Assembly (NCBI GenBank): GCA_002307055.1
Contig: DBTM01000049.1
Coordinates: forward strand, 15,819-79,818
Direction: 5' to 3'
DNA length: 64,000 nt
Source of the DNA: Clostridiales bacterium UBA1316
GTDB taxonomy: Bacteria; Bacillota; Clostridia; Oscillospirales; Oscillospiraceae
Below the pieces are notes generated by a model, which saw only the letters and a list, made by a program, of their open reading frames with translations, was not told where the DNA came from and ran no database searches. The stretch's first letter is position 1. Each line of letters begins with the position of its first letter. The position numbers were made by a program, and so were the translations under genes. This document shows, piece after piece, positions 9,401-17,793 of the stretch.

Positions 9401-11783
9401 CAAGGTGCTGCAGATCATGCAGGTTGGGACAACAAGCTCCAAGCTGAACCTGGCTCAGCAGCTGACCGTTAACGCGTCCGGTTCAAATATACAGCTTCAA
9501 GGTAAGGACGGTAAGTACTATACTGGTATTTACGGGAAGCTGATTGCCGATCTGGCTGATTTCAAGGTGACGATCGATACGGTTGAAACAAGCACACTCG
9601 AAGCAAAAGGAGATTCGGCGACAATACAAGCATACCTGAACGATTATGATATGGTGATTATCGGGTTTAACGACTGCTACGATGGTATTCAGCCCAACAG
9701 CGCCGCGGCGATCGTCAACTACATCAACAGCGGTAAAAGCGTTCTGTTTACGCACGATACCACATCACTCACTCAGCTGGCAAAGAACTATCCGGAGGTT
9801 ACTTCTACTAAAACGACACTGAATAGTACGGATGTCCTATGGAACATCGCAAACTCGGAGTATAAAAGCATCGACAATGCGATTAATTGGTATGGTGATT
9901 ACTCAACGACGAGCGCCTTCAGTATCAAACAATACAGTCCAACAGTAAGTAATCCGACATATGTTGTCATGATATCTTCAAACAGCAGTTTCAGCACCGA
10001 GGCCGAATATTTTAACGCGAGAGTCGGCACGAGCATCTATAAGCTTACCGGTTCTACGCTTCCATCTCCGATGACAAACCCAGCGAGTTATGCGGCTTTC
10101 AAAAGTATAACCGGTTCTGCACCTGTTATTTACGTCTATTGCAGCGCAGTGGGATCATCTTCATGGTACGGCAGCGGATACAATAACACCGGTATTTATA
10201 ATTTAACGGCAACGTGTAATTTGACCAAATTCACCAGCACAAAATATACATGCACCGGTCTGACATATAAATCCTCAAACGGGTCAAAATCGGGGAGTAC
10301 TACTTATTTAAAAACGACAGATTATGCCCAAATTTTTAAGTGCCTTTTCAACGACAGCACACCTGATACCTATACGGTTGTCGGCAAGTATAATTCTGCG
10401 GCAAATACGTATACCATCGGCAGCGCTACCCTGCATCCGTCAACTACCAGCGATTCTTTCCCGCAGAGCGAGTTGTATGCGGATTCACTCGGGACGCTTT
10501 CATACAGATATTCAATATGGCCGTGGGGTATTTACTTTAACTCAATTATCAGGGATGCCGTGGGTCTGGACAGATACGGTGTCACGAGTTCGGTAAGTGT
10601 TAACAGCAGCCAAACGCTGGGCAGTATCGTCAATGTCAATGCACCGATGAGCAGTGACAGTATCTTGGCGGTATTGAATAACAGCAGAAGCGTACCATAC
10701 ACACCGAAAAGCGGAAAAACGTCAACTGTAAACGAATACCAGGGATATACGAACTACAATCTGATCAATGTTCAAGACAGCCCTGCGCCAACGCAATATA
10801 AAAATACAAACAACACATATACTTCCGGCACTAATAAAACAACCGCCGTTTCTCAGGTGAATAAAGGGCAGATTACAACGTATCCGTATAACGTGAATAC
10901 GGCAAATTTCGGCGGCAATGACAGCTCCATCATTTCATCCGGCACCAGCTATATGCAGATCGGTTTAACCCATGAGCAGTACTTCCAAATCAACATGAAT
11001 ACGGATGATATCGTTGTTTGGTATTGCCTGTCGTCCGGCGGTGGAACAAGCTCCTTTTATAATGACGTACCGAACGATTGTGTTAACGCGTATTACATTT
11101 ATAATAAAGGAAATGTCACATATTCCGGTGTTGGACACTCATCAGATGCCAGCCTTTATACCGGCTCCAGTATCGGGCAGGAATATATAAACGAGGCAAA
11201 GCTTTTCGTCAACACCATGATTGCAGCGTATCAATCCGCAGCGCAGGCTCCGACCATCGCAATTAAACGGGATGCACGCGGTACGAGTGATGTCAACGAT
11301 AAGTATGTGCTTAACGACGATGCGGCAACCGACAATTCCGTGCTTTCGGCAGACCTGAGTCAAACCGACGATAGCCGGGCGGTTTATTACAGATTATCCG
11401 ACCCGAACGTCGGTGTCGACAAAAAGATAACAGTATCCTATTATATTGCGGATGCGAGCGGTACGACCGTCAGCGGAATAGATGAGCCGGTATTGCTGTT
11501 AGCCGCGGATGATCATCCGAATACGCCATTAACAACATATAATACCAATGATGTGGCGGTAACTGCAGTAGATGTCAGCGGTGTACTTGAGACCAGACTG
11601 AAGGGCGGGTATGTTTATAAATTTTACCTTCCAAACACCAATTGTCTTGATAAGCTTTCAAATAGCAGCGTCTATTCAATAAAGGTCTATATCAAGGTAA
11701 CGACAATGATCGGCACGACGTCGCTGCAGCCTGCGGTTGACTCCATAGAAATTAAGAAGCAGCAGTTGTTTACACTGTCATAA
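6489..11783 (+). CDS. Very large secreted protein of the pilus operon (possible DUF5057 family)
   Basis: The start is taken as the GTG at 6489, which follows an AAAAGGAG ribosome binding site. An ATG upstream at 6402 overlaps the previous gene. From the GTG the protein begins with RRTKTKR, a hydrophobic signal segment and a VEAA-type cleavage region, giving about 1,764 residues. The sequence after the signal (FNILEIVPDKQ) recalls DUF5057 proteins, which I remember beside clostridial pilin genes; this was not searched. The rest is Ser/Thr/Tyr-rich and beta-rich, with segments such as DYDMVIIGF that resemble a Rossmann-like or glutamine-amidotransferase-like fold. It is the last gene of the pilus operon and ends at a strong terminator. 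A large surface or tip-associated adhesin is plausible but not shown. Confidence 0.55.
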   Translation: MRRTKTKRIGKIILSVIAVIMLIVTLTSLDSATMTVEAASLKHIDEIVAQSGTFNILEIVPDKQAASFGYYIDGQEPITSADFDTYQDGTTQINGWKATLTKKTSPADRTSFVNDLFSRLKAKGVLGDIGVTAAPLQNLYYNNNSYYTESYLPGDVPGGTQLLLSKTESKTVNGTFTPTADGDYRAEYNYTSLAANENGGYVQNISRFEYTADPTESGTYYYSPTFSLITTSLIASETDLSKWDNVAVYTKTNEIYSVDPEHITVADILENGGFDAKTEYYYVNPSQTGSPGSFNYAAIVDKTDNDDAPGDGFIAATSGPSYFKRIISSYTYVGTGGSYTYSATGSDSNTVNFNSVYYKGGFTNNNLFKQLVFGLNSANYDALNVTVTVRTASEVTAADISTAGMIYVSSGTDIAKSGMTTSYTAEDIPDARAVDLYNYAANQNPVIIDYAIVKGVTAPADNIQKLCLLCLQSTITATTQTSLSGLTVDTAKLAYITSDADKTFVNNNIFCFNAFNTDSTAAAPDISSPKTNDIFTIVSSLYNQSFASGVYTSGFSDVLAEIQNENFLKQIAGQTNLLPENVTVSASVRHIINYKGRRQTNAKTSIKVLDLEPAKVTSATWLTPATVQSWITDPITKTTLPASSITIVHMTTGEFAGKIEDINETYDMVYIGASTEALNTSSGSTVYNDSNMNGLIYSNIGDTYYASLELTGIRSQDYVTVNNTKAINGGTGTTANKFRFSGNDITKTKVADLKKFAMAGYPIVVADSLVTGSAINGNTVDNSSYMYEALSGTFGTYANVINQGYAVNNDTTVIKYLNVSKPAVNITTKPVDYASDSSASITVDSNDGYYYLKYVFSISNVTDSTPISTTYDCRLYIDLNADGRYSDNEELSDIEVHQASDGTLVLPLTDTDGKEYYALSADIQYQVTRQMPSTYVGIIPWKLEVIKNGADQIHASSQGYTRIASVNAETIKVLQIMQVGTTSSKLNLAQQLTVNASGSNIQLQGKDGKYYTGIYGKLIADLADFKVTIDTVETSTLEAKGDSATIQAYLNDYDMVIIGFNDCYDGIQPNSAAAIVNYINSGKSVLFTHDTTSLTQLAKNYPEVTSTKTTLNSTDVLWNIANSEYKSIDNAINWYGDYSTTSAFSIKQYSPTVSNPTYVVMISSNSSFSTEAEYFNARVGTSIYKLTGSTLPSPMTNPASYAAFKSITGSAPVIYVYCSAVGSSSWYGSGYNNTGIYNLTATCNLTKFTSTKYTCTGLTYKSSNGSKSGSTTYLKTTDYAQIFKCLFNDSTPDTYTVVGKYNSAANTYTIGSATLHPSTTSDSFPQSELYADSLGTLSYRYSIWPWGIYFNSIIRDAVGLDRYGVTSSVSVNSSQTLGSIVNVNAPMSSDSILAVLNNSRSVPYTPKSGKTSTVNEYQGYTNYNLINVQDSPAPTQYKNTNNTYTSGTNKTTAVSQVNKGQITTYPYNVNTANFGGNDSSIISSGTSYMQIGLTHEQYFQINMNTDDIVVWYCLSSGGGTSSFYNDVPNDCVNAYYIYNKGNVTYSGVGHSSDASLYTGSSIGQEYINEAKLFVNTMIAAYQSAAQAPTIAIKRDARGTSDVNDKYVLNDDAATDNSVLSADLSQTDDSRAVYYRLSDPNVGVDKKITVSYYIADASGTTVSGIDEPVLLLAADDHPNTPLTTYNTNDVAVTAVDVSGVLETRLKGGYVYKFYLPNTNCLDKLSNSSVYSIKVYIKVTTMIGTTSLQPAVDSIEIKKQQLFTLS

Positions 11784-11805
11784 CCCAACAGCGAATACGG
11801 GAGAT

Positions 11806-11845
11806 AATAAATAACCGGGGCCATTTAAGGCCCCGGTTATTTATT
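11806..11845. terminator. Convergent intrinsic terminator between pilus operon and motB
   Basis: A perfect 17-bp stem with a 6-nt loop (ATTTAA) and an AT-rich foot on both sides. The A-rich and T-rich ends give a T-run in either direction, so it can stop both the pilus operon (+) and motAB (-). Confidence 0.88.
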
Positions 11846-11897
11846 AATCGGATTTTCGTTGTAAGAGCAGGGATTTTGAGATATTATTTAAAACATA

Positions 11898-12722
11898 TCA
11901 TGTTCCGTTTGCCTTAATTATAACCTGATCACTGGAATTGACTTCCGCTCTCAGGATTGTGACGACGACGCGCCTGTTCTTTGCCTTGTTTTCAGGTGTG
12001 TCATTCGGGGCAATCGGTCTGTATTCGCCGTAACCGACAGAGGCCATATTATCGGCTGAAAGCCCGCATTTAACGAGCTCGCGCCATACATTCGCTGCGC
12101 GCTGAGTACTTAAATCCATATTGTCCTTGAACTGTGAGGTGTGTATGGGGTCGGTGTCGGTGTGACCTTCAACAAGAATATACGTATATTTCAAGCTTCT
12201 CAGCATGCTGCCGATATTGTCAATCAGGCTGAGCGGTTCGGTCCCCAGTTCTGCCTGGCCGCTTTGGAACAGCGCATTATCCTTGAAGGATATAACAACG
12301 CCTCTGTCGTCTAATGAGACATCTACCAGTTTGTCAAGATTATTATCTTTAAGCAGTTTCTCAACATCATCATAAAAATTTTTAAAGGCCTCAGTTTGCT
12401 GCGACCAATAGAGATCATTGCCGCTCGTACCGGCAGATGCGTCGGCTGAGGAAGGATTTGCCGACGACTCTGTACCGGGTGTCGTCATATCAGCGCCGTA
12501 AAGCCCGCTGCCTTCACCCGAGGCTTCACCGGTGCCGCCGTTTTCGACATATCCAAAGCCGGCACGTATCGATTCGGCAACCGCTTCAGCCTTTGCCTTG
12601 TCGGTTTGACTCATAGAGTAAAAGATGATGAATAGGATGAGAAGCAGGTTCATGAGGTCCGAATAGGTCAGCAGCCATCGTTCGGAAGAATCTTTCTCAG
12701 GCGGTTTAGGTTTCTTTGCCAT
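11898..12722 (-). CDS. motB: MotB-like stator protein with OmpA domain
   Basis: MotB anchors the ion-driven stator to peptidoglycan. This 274-residue protein has the expected parts: a short basic cytoplasmic tail, one transmembrane helix (about residues 17-38) containing LLTYSDLMNLLL, where Asp22 is the expected proton-carrying residue, a Gly/Ser-rich linker, and a C-terminal OmpA-type peptidoglycan-binding domain (about 140-265) with the VEGHTDTDP and GYGEYRPIAPN motifs. It follows motA by 22 nt on the same strand. No other flagellar gene lies in the window. The pair could serve a flagellum encoded elsewhere or another ion-driven function. The family assignment is secure; the role is not. 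Confidence 0.9.
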   Translation of the reverse strand: MAKKPKPPEKDSSERWLLTYSDLMNLLLILFIIFYSMSQTDKAKAEAVAESIRAGFGYVENGGTGEASGEGSGLYGADMTTPGTESSANPSSADASAGTSGNDLYWSQQTEAFKNFYDDVEKLLKDNNLDKLVDVSLDDRGVVISFKDNALFQSGQAELGTEPLSLIDNIGSMLRSLKYTYILVEGHTDTDPIHTSQFKDNMDLSTQRAANVWRELVKCGLSADNMASVGYGEYRPIAPNDTPENKAKNRRVVVTILRAEVNSSDQVIIKANGT

Positions 12723-12744
12723 AATAAGCTCCGTTCATTAAAAG

Positions 12745-13554
12745 CTAAGCACTCTTTTCCTCTTCACCTGCTGGTTTGCCTTTTTTACCTTTATCCTTGC
12801 CATCCTGTAGTCCGCCGATGACAGCCATTAGGTTATCTTTCATTCTGGCCGGATATTCGCCTTCAAGAATGCTTAAAAGGCCGGTCACGATCAGGCCCAT
12901 ATATTCCTCGTCTTCAGCCGCACAGTTTTTTATGTGACCGGCGAGCGGCAACCATAATAAATTCGCCGAGCCGACGCCGTACATTGTGGCTATGAACGCT
13001 GTGGAGATTTTTGCGCCGAGCGCGGCAGTGTCCCCGCCCATATCGCGCAGAATGCTGACCATGCCCATAACTGTGCCAAGAACGCCCATCGCCGGTGAAA
13101 CGCCGCCGGCGCCTTCCATAACCTTGGCGCCGCGCTCATATTCTCCTGTCTTAGCTTCAATTTCATTCTCGAGAACTTCCTTCAGAAATTCAGGCTCAAC
13201 ACCGTCGGCGACATATAACAGGCCTTTCTTAATGAAAGGGTCCTTGATTTTTTCTGCTTCGGCTTCCATCGCAAGTATACCGTCCCGCCGCGCGACGTTT
13301 GCCAGGTTATATAGAAGCTCGATAACCTCTGCGTAATTCTTTTTTTTACGAAAAAAAATCATCTTAAGCGCCTTTGGTACTTGCTTGATATACGAGAGCG
13401 GAAACGACAGAAATATAAAGCCAAAGGTGCCGCCGAAAACGATGCTGGCCGCAGTTGGCCGCACGAGCGCGGAAAGAACACCTTCGTCACCCAGATAACC
13501 ATACACAACGCCGCCGAATCCGAGTAAAAGGCCGACGATTAAAAATATATTCAT
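12745..13554 (-). CDS. motA: MotA-like stator channel protein
   Basis: A 269-residue protein with four predicted membrane segments and the large cytoplasmic loop typical of MotA. The conserved GGVSPAMGVLGTVMGMV stretch carries the loop/TM3 Pro and Gly residues, and an Asn-Leu-Leu-Trp-Leu-Pro TM4 motif follows. MotA and MotB form the stator that couples ion flow to torque. The start ATG is preceded by AGGAG. Upstream lies GCCGATAA at 13611-13604, close to the -10 of flagellar sigma factor promoters, which fits a motility gene. The C-terminal tail is Lys/Glu-rich. Confidence 0.9.
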   Translation of the reverse strand: MNIFLIVGLLLGFGGVVYGYLGDEGVLSALVRPTAASIVFGGTFGFIFLSFPLSYIKQVPKALKMIFFRKKKNYAEVIELLYNLANVARRDGILAMEAEAEKIKDPFIKKGLLYVADGVEPEFLKEVLENEIEAKTGEYERGAKVMEGAGGVSPAMGVLGTVMGMVSILRDMGGDTAALGAKISTAFIATMYGVGSANLLWLPLAGHIKNCAAEDEEYMGLIVTGLLSILEGEYPARMKDNLMAVIGGLQDGKDKGKKGKPAGEEEKSA

Positions 13555-13603
13555 GTGTAATCTCCTGATCTATTATAAATATCATAGTATCAGCTATATA
13601 CTG

Positions 13604-13611
13604 TTATCGGC
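13604..13611 (-). promoter_or_regulatory. Possible sigma-28 (SigD/FliA) -10 element for motAB
   Basis: On the minus strand GCCGATAA matches 7 of 8 positions of the sigma-28 -10 (GCCGATAT). At the expected distance upstream the -35 is only TTTA against TAAA, so the call is tentative. It lies about 50 nt before the motA start. Confidence 0.4.
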
Positions 13612-13800
13612 ATATTTTCAAAAAAATAAATAGAAAAAGTGAAAAGATTCGTATTATTTAAAAATTTATACTATATAATACATCTTTCAGAAAAATCGAG
13701 CGTTTATCTATCGAAAGTGTTGGAACTGGTGCATAATGGCACCCATAAACATAAATCATAAAATGGTAATTATGATAAAAATTGAGAAAGAGGACCGGCT

Positions 13801-14319
13801 ATGGAATTTACTCTTAGGGGCTGGCAGCCTGAGGATGACACCAGTACAGCCAAATATGCGGATAACGCAAAGATTGCAGCCAATCTGCGTGATGGATTTC
13901 CTTATCCATACAGTCTTGAGGCGGCGCAGCTCTTTATAAAAAAATGCATGGAGGCGGACAAATCGCAGAAGCTTTTTTACGCCATTGATGTCAATGGAGA
14001 AGCCGTTGGGAGCATTGGTGTCTTTAAAAAGGACGATGTTTATTTAAAGAGTGCCGAATTGGGGTATTGGCTTGGCGAACCCTTTTGGGGGCAGGGCGTC
14101 ATGACACGAGCCGTTTATCAAGTTTGCAGGATTGCTTTTGTACAGCTCGATGTCGTCCGTATTGCCGCCGAGCCCTTCGCGCATAACACCGGCTCCCGCA
14201 AGGTCCTTGAAAACGCCGGTTTCGAGCTCGAGGGGATACATAGAGCAAGCATTTATAAAAACGGCCAAATAGGGGATTCGTGCACCTATGCTCTAATCCG
14301 TCAGGAGAAAGAAAATTGA
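13801..14319 (+). CDS. GNAT N-acetyltransferase, RimJ/RimL type
   Basis: A 172-residue single-domain GNAT protein. It opens with FTLRGWQPEDDTS, typical of RimJ/RimL-like enzymes, and has the acetyl-CoA-binding region around LGYWLGEPFWGQGVMTRAV (about residues 86-104) and the downstream HNTGSRKVLENAGFELEG motif seen across this subfamily. These enzymes transfer acetyl groups to protein N-termini or small amines; the substrate here is unknown. AAAGAGGA precedes the ATG. It may be co-transcribed with the WYL regulator, which starts 22 nt downstream. Confidence 0.88.
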   Translation: MEFTLRGWQPEDDTSTAKYADNAKIAANLRDGFPYPYSLEAAQLFIKKCMEADKSQKLFYAIDVNGEAVGSIGVFKKDDVYLKSAELGYWLGEPFWGQGVMTRAVYQVCRIAFVQLDVVRIAAEPFAHNTGSRKVLENAGFELEGIHRASIYKNGQIGDSCTYALIRQEKEN

Positions 14320-14341
14320 TAAGTAGAAATAGGTGAAATAA

Positions 14342-15265
14342 GTGCAGATCAGCCGATTATTTGAAATCATCTACATCATCCTTGAAAAGGGTACAGTATC
14401 CGCGCGTGAGCTGGCTGAGCGGTTCGAGGTGACCACACGCACGATTTACCGTGATGTGGAAAGCTTGTCCGCGGCGGGAATCCCTGTTTATATGACGAAA
14501 GGACGAAATGGCGGAATCGCACTTTTACCGGAATTTGTCCTTGATAAGGCTGTCTTAACGCAGAATGAAAAAGATGAGATTTTGTCAGCATTGTCAAGCT
14601 TATCCGCGACAGGCCGCACCGAAGCCGACGGTGCTCTGAATAAACTCTCGTCGCTTTTCGGAGCTTCGCGATATAACTGGATTGAGGTAAATTTCTCCGG
14701 CTGGGGATGGACACAGGGGCTGAAGGACACCTTTTCGCTGCTGAAGGAGGCTGTTCTCAGCCGCCGCGTTCTGACTTTTGACTATTTTGGCAGTAAAGGG
14801 GAGAAGACAAGCCGCAGCGTTGAGCCGCTGAAGCTGGTTTTTCGGGGGCAGTCCTGGTATTTATACGCCTATTGCAGGCAGAGGAGCAGTGACCGATGTT
14901 TTAAGCTGTCCCGCATGGAGCGGATTATGCTGCAAAATGAAAGCTTCTCAATGAGAGCACCGGAACGGCTGCTGTCAAATGAACCGGGCAGCCCGGAACC
15001 TGAGCCGCTCCTTGTTAAATTCCGGGTATTTGCGCCGATCGCTTTCCGTGTTTTTGATGAATACCCGCACCGCTTTATCAGCGAAGAAAGGGACGGCAGC
15101 CTGCTTGTCTGCGCGCCAATGCCCCGCGGAGACTGGCTTTGCTCGTACTTCATGTCATACGGCGAGCATGTTGAGATACTTGAGCCCCCAGAGCTGAGAG
15201 ACGAAATAAAGCAAAAGATTGACAAATTGCATGAATTGTATTTGAAAAATAAAACGGAAATATGA
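14342..15265 (+). CDS. YafY-family HTH/WYL transcriptional regulator (GTG start)
   Basis: A 307-residue regulator. Residues 1-60 form a DeoR-type winged helix (SARELAERFEVTTRTIYRDVESL). The rest is a WYL domain (about 130-300; the defining motif appears as SWYLYAYC) and a C-terminal extension. WYL regulators sense ligands, often nucleotides or small molecules, and commonly control adjacent genes. The start is GTG, as the upstream in-frame region lacks a better option. Its stop codon lies inside a 13-bp inverted repeat at 15256-15285, which also lies just before the GyrI-like gene, a likely target. The ligand is unknown. Confidence 0.88.
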   Translation: MQISRLFEIIYIILEKGTVSARELAERFEVTTRTIYRDVESLSAAGIPVYMTKGRNGGIALLPEFVLDKAVLTQNEKDEILSALSSLSATGRTEADGALNKLSSLFGASRYNWIEVNFSGWGWTQGLKDTFSLLKEAVLSRRVLTFDYFGSKGEKTSRSVEPLKLVFRGQSWYLYAYCRQRSSDRCFKLSRMERIMLQNESFSMRAPERLLSNEPGSPEPEPLLVKFRVFAPIAFRVFDEYPHRFISEERDGSLLVCAPMPRGDWLCSYFMSYGEHVEILEPPELRDEIKQKIDKLHELYLKNKTEI

Positions 15266-15285
15266 CACGAGGGTGTCATATTTCC
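15256..15285. promoter_or_regulatory. 13-bp perfect inverted repeat, operator or terminator
   Basis: GGAAATATGACAC and its reverse complement are separated by GAGG. The left arm contains the stop codon of the WYL regulator. TATGAT lies 5 nt after the right arm and could be the -10 of the GyrI-like gene, so the repeat would cover its -35 region. There is no T-run, so an operator is as likely as a terminator. Confidence 0.6.
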
Positions 15286-15328
15286 TGTGTTATGATGCGC
15301 TTATCAAAACTCGAAAGGATCATAACAC

Positions 15329-15961
15329 ATGGATAAGCTGGACTATAAAAAAGAATTTAGGAGTCTTTACCTGCCCGCGGTAACACCGAGTAAAATCCTC
15401 GTGCCTAAAATGGCGTTCCTTATGGCAGACGGCAAGGGCGACCCGAATTTGCCGGGCGGTGAATATGCGCAAGCAGTCAGTACGCTTTATGCGCTGACAT
15501 ATTCCATCAAAATGAGTAAGCTGGGCAGAAATGCGCCTGCCGGGTATTTCGAGTATGTTGTTCCGCCGCTCGAGGGGCTCTGGTGGTATGCTGACGGCAG
15601 ACCTTTCCGTTTGGATAACAAAGCGGACTTCTGCTGGACAGCCATGATCCGGCAGCCGGCGTTCATAACGCAGGAAGTGCTTGAATGGGCCTGCCTGGAA
15701 ACATCAAAGAAAAAACCCGAAATTGATACGGTAAAAACGCGGCTGGCGGATTTTGATGAAGGCTTATGCGTCCAGTGCATGCACATAGGCCCTTATGACA
15801 GTGAGCTTGAGACAGTTGAAAAAATGAACACCTATATGAATGAGCAGGGACTTGTCCCGGATTTTTCAGATACACGCCGACACCATGAAATTTATCTGAG
15901 CGATCCGCGCAAAACCGATCCGGCAAAAATGAAAACGGTTGTGCGGCATCCGGTCAGATGA
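15329..15961 (+). CDS. GyrI-like small-molecule-binding domain protein
   Basis: A 210-residue stand-alone GyrI-like protein (SHS2 fold). It has the family pattern KMAFLMADGKGDPN near residue 30, the PPLEGLWWYADGRPF segment and the CVQCMHIGPYDSE segment. These domains bind hydrophobic or cationic small molecules; stand-alone copies are often controlled by, or work with, a nearby regulator. AAAGGA lies 9 nt before the ATG. It sits between a WYL regulator and an MFS drug-type exporter, which suggests a xenobiotic or antibiotic response unit. The actual ligand cannot be read from the sequence. Confidence 0.85.
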   Translation: MDKLDYKKEFRSLYLPAVTPSKILVPKMAFLMADGKGDPNLPGGEYAQAVSTLYALTYSIKMSKLGRNAPAGYFEYVVPPLEGLWWYADGRPFRLDNKADFCWTAMIRQPAFITQEVLEWACLETSKKKPEIDTVKTRLADFDEGLCVQCMHIGPYDSELETVEKMNTYMNEQGLVPDFSDTRRHHEIYLSDPRKTDPAKMKTVVRHPVR

Positions 15962-16079
15962 AAATTATACACTGTACCAAAACGCCCGGCGGCATCGAAG
16001 CTGTCGGGTGCTTTAGCTTGAAATTATGAATAAAAAGGTACTGTCACGAGAATATAATCAGAAAGCCGGCTTGTGCCGT

Positions 16080-16108
16080 TTGACATTCCGATCAAGCCGT
16101 ATTATTAT
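16080..16108 (+). promoter_or_regulatory. Sigma-A promoter of the MFS transporter
   Basis: TTGACA (16080-16085), a 17-nt spacer and TATTAT (16103-16108), about 38 nt before the start codon of the transporter gene. Confidence 0.75.
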
Positions 16109-16145
16109 TTTCAATATAGTACAAGCTGTTCAATAAGGGGTTTCT

Positions 16146-17573
16146 ATGAGAGAGAAAAAGACAATGGCGATTGTAATTGCGGTTGGCATCGGGACGTTTG
16201 TGTCCGCGCTGGATTCCAGCGTCGTCAATCTTGTGATGCCGATGATGCAAAAGGATTTCGGTGTTTCAATGTCAATGCTTGAGTGGATCATGACGGCGTA
16301 TCTGCTTGTCGTCAGCAGTCTGCTTTTGACATATGGACGTATGAGCGACCTTTATGGGCAGAAAAGGATTTACCTGACAGGTTTCTTCATTTTTATCATT
16401 GGTTCGGCGCTGTGCGGACTCTCACGCGGTATCGGAATGCTGATTGCGATGAGAATTATTCAGGCACTCGGCGCCGGTATGCTTTTTTCAACTGGACCGG
16501 CGATTATCACCAATGCCGTGCCTCCGGAAAACAGGGGAAGGGCGCTCAGTGCCGTTGCGGTTTCCGTGGCGCTGGGTCTGACCTCCGGGCCTCTGATCGG
16601 CGGTTTACTGGCGACGCATGTCGGCTGGCCGAGCATTTTTTACATTAATGTGCCTATAGGGATTATCGGCATCATTATGGTGATGAAATTTGTACCCGAT
16701 ATCAAACCTAAAAATGAGAAAATACCATTTGACATTGCGGGGAGCATCCTGATTTTTGCCGCGCTGCTTCTTATTCTACTGCCGCTGAACATATCGGACG
16801 ATGCAAAAATATCGCCAGCGCTGTTTGCTGGGCTGCTGGGTGCGGGTGTGCTCTTGATTGCCGTTTTTATCATGCTTGAATTGAAGCTGAAGTACCCGAT
16901 GCTGAATGTCAGACTCTTTAAAAACCGTGTCTTTGCCGCCAGCAACGGAGCCGCGCTGTTTATTTATATGGCGCAGTTTGTGCTCGTGTTTTTATCGCCG
17001 TTCTACCTTCAAACGCTCCGGCACTTTGCACCGGATTTTGCGGGACTGCTTTACTTGCCCATGCCGCTTGCGACCTTATGCATCGCGCCTGTCAGCGGTA
17101 TTCTGTCCGACCGGGTCGACAGCAGGCTCATAAGCAGCGCGGGTGCCTTGATCATGGCCGGAGGCTTATTAATGCTTGGCCTGATGAACACCTGGACACC
17201 GATACCATATATTCTGGTGTCCATGGCAGTGACAGGCTTCGGTTTCGGGCTTTTTCAAACGCCCAACAACAGCGCTATCATGGGCAATGTTCCCGTACAA
17301 AACCGCGGCACGGCGTCCGGTACGCTTGCGCTGATGCGCAATATCGGAATGGCGCTCGGCGTTGCTGTCTCCGGCGCGTTGTTTGGCTTCTTTAACAACA
17401 AGGCGCAGGCGATTTTCGCCTTATCCGGTCAGACGGGAACACGGCTGACCGACTCGGTTTTTTCCTATGCGTTTCACCTTACACTATACGCCGCTGTGGC
17501 TGCCGCGTTAATTTCCATGATTGCATCATTGATCAAAGGAAGAGTGATGACAGAAAAGCAGAAAAACGCGTGA
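16146..17573 (+). CDS. MFS exporter, DHA2 family (EmrB/QacA-like)
   Basis: A 475-residue integral membrane protein with about 14 hydrophobic segments, the hallmark of the DHA2 drug:proton antiporter branch. Visible family signatures are the N-terminal LDSSVVNLVMPMMQKDF motif in TM1, the loop-2/3 region RMSDLYGQKRIYLTG (motif A) and RIIQALGAGMLFSTGPAIIT (motif B/C region). It would export hydrophobic compounds or dyes using the proton gradient. It has its own sigma-A promoter and is followed by an intrinsic terminator, so it is monocistronic. AAGGGG precedes the ATG. The substrate is unknown; the GyrI-like neighbour fits a multidrug role. Confidence 0.9.
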   Translation: MREKKTMAIVIAVGIGTFVSALDSSVVNLVMPMMQKDFGVSMSMLEWIMTAYLLVVSSLLLTYGRMSDLYGQKRIYLTGFFIFIIGSALCGLSRGIGMLIAMRIIQALGAGMLFSTGPAIITNAVPPENRGRALSAVAVSVALGLTSGPLIGGLLATHVGWPSIFYINVPIGIIGIIMVMKFVPDIKPKNEKIPFDIAGSILIFAALLLILLPLNISDDAKISPALFAGLLGAGVLLIAVFIMLELKLKYPMLNVRLFKNRVFAASNGAALFIYMAQFVLVFLSPFYLQTLRHFAPDFAGLLYLPMPLATLCIAPVSGILSDRVDSRLISSAGALIMAGGLLMLGLMNTWTPIPYILVSMAVTGFGFGLFQTPNNSAIMGNVPVQNRGTASGTLALMRNIGMALGVAVSGALFGFFNNKAQAIFALSGQTGTRLTDSVFSYAFHLTLYAAVAAALISMIASLIKGRVMTEKQKNA

Positions 17574-17587
17574 TAATAAACGAACAC

Positions 17588-17621
17588 AAGGCTGTCCTGA
17601 TATTGTTGTCAGGACAGCCTT
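17588..17621 (+). terminator. Intrinsic terminator of the MFS gene
   Basis: A 13-bp perfect stem (AAGGCTGTCCTGA and complement) with an 8-nt loop, 15 nt after the MFS stop codon. The T-run after it is short. Confidence 0.75.
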
Positions 17622-17668
17622 ATACTGTAAATTATTACCGAATTGTAACTTGTTTGTTTCTTTAAAAG

Positions 17669-17697
17669 TTTACTGCAATTAAAGCGAGTCTTATAAT
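17669..17697 (+). promoter_or_regulatory. Sigma-A promoter of the first MacAB-like operon
   Basis: TTTACT (17669-17674), 17-nt spacer, perfect TATAAT (17692-17697), about 97 nt before the adaptor start at 17794. Confidence 0.75.
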
Positions 17698-17793
17698 GGT
17701 AAAGACATAAAAAACAATTTTGTTCTTATGGAACAATATACAAGGTCAATACGTCTTTATAAAACAACGGAAATTACCTTGGGGGGCAGACGA

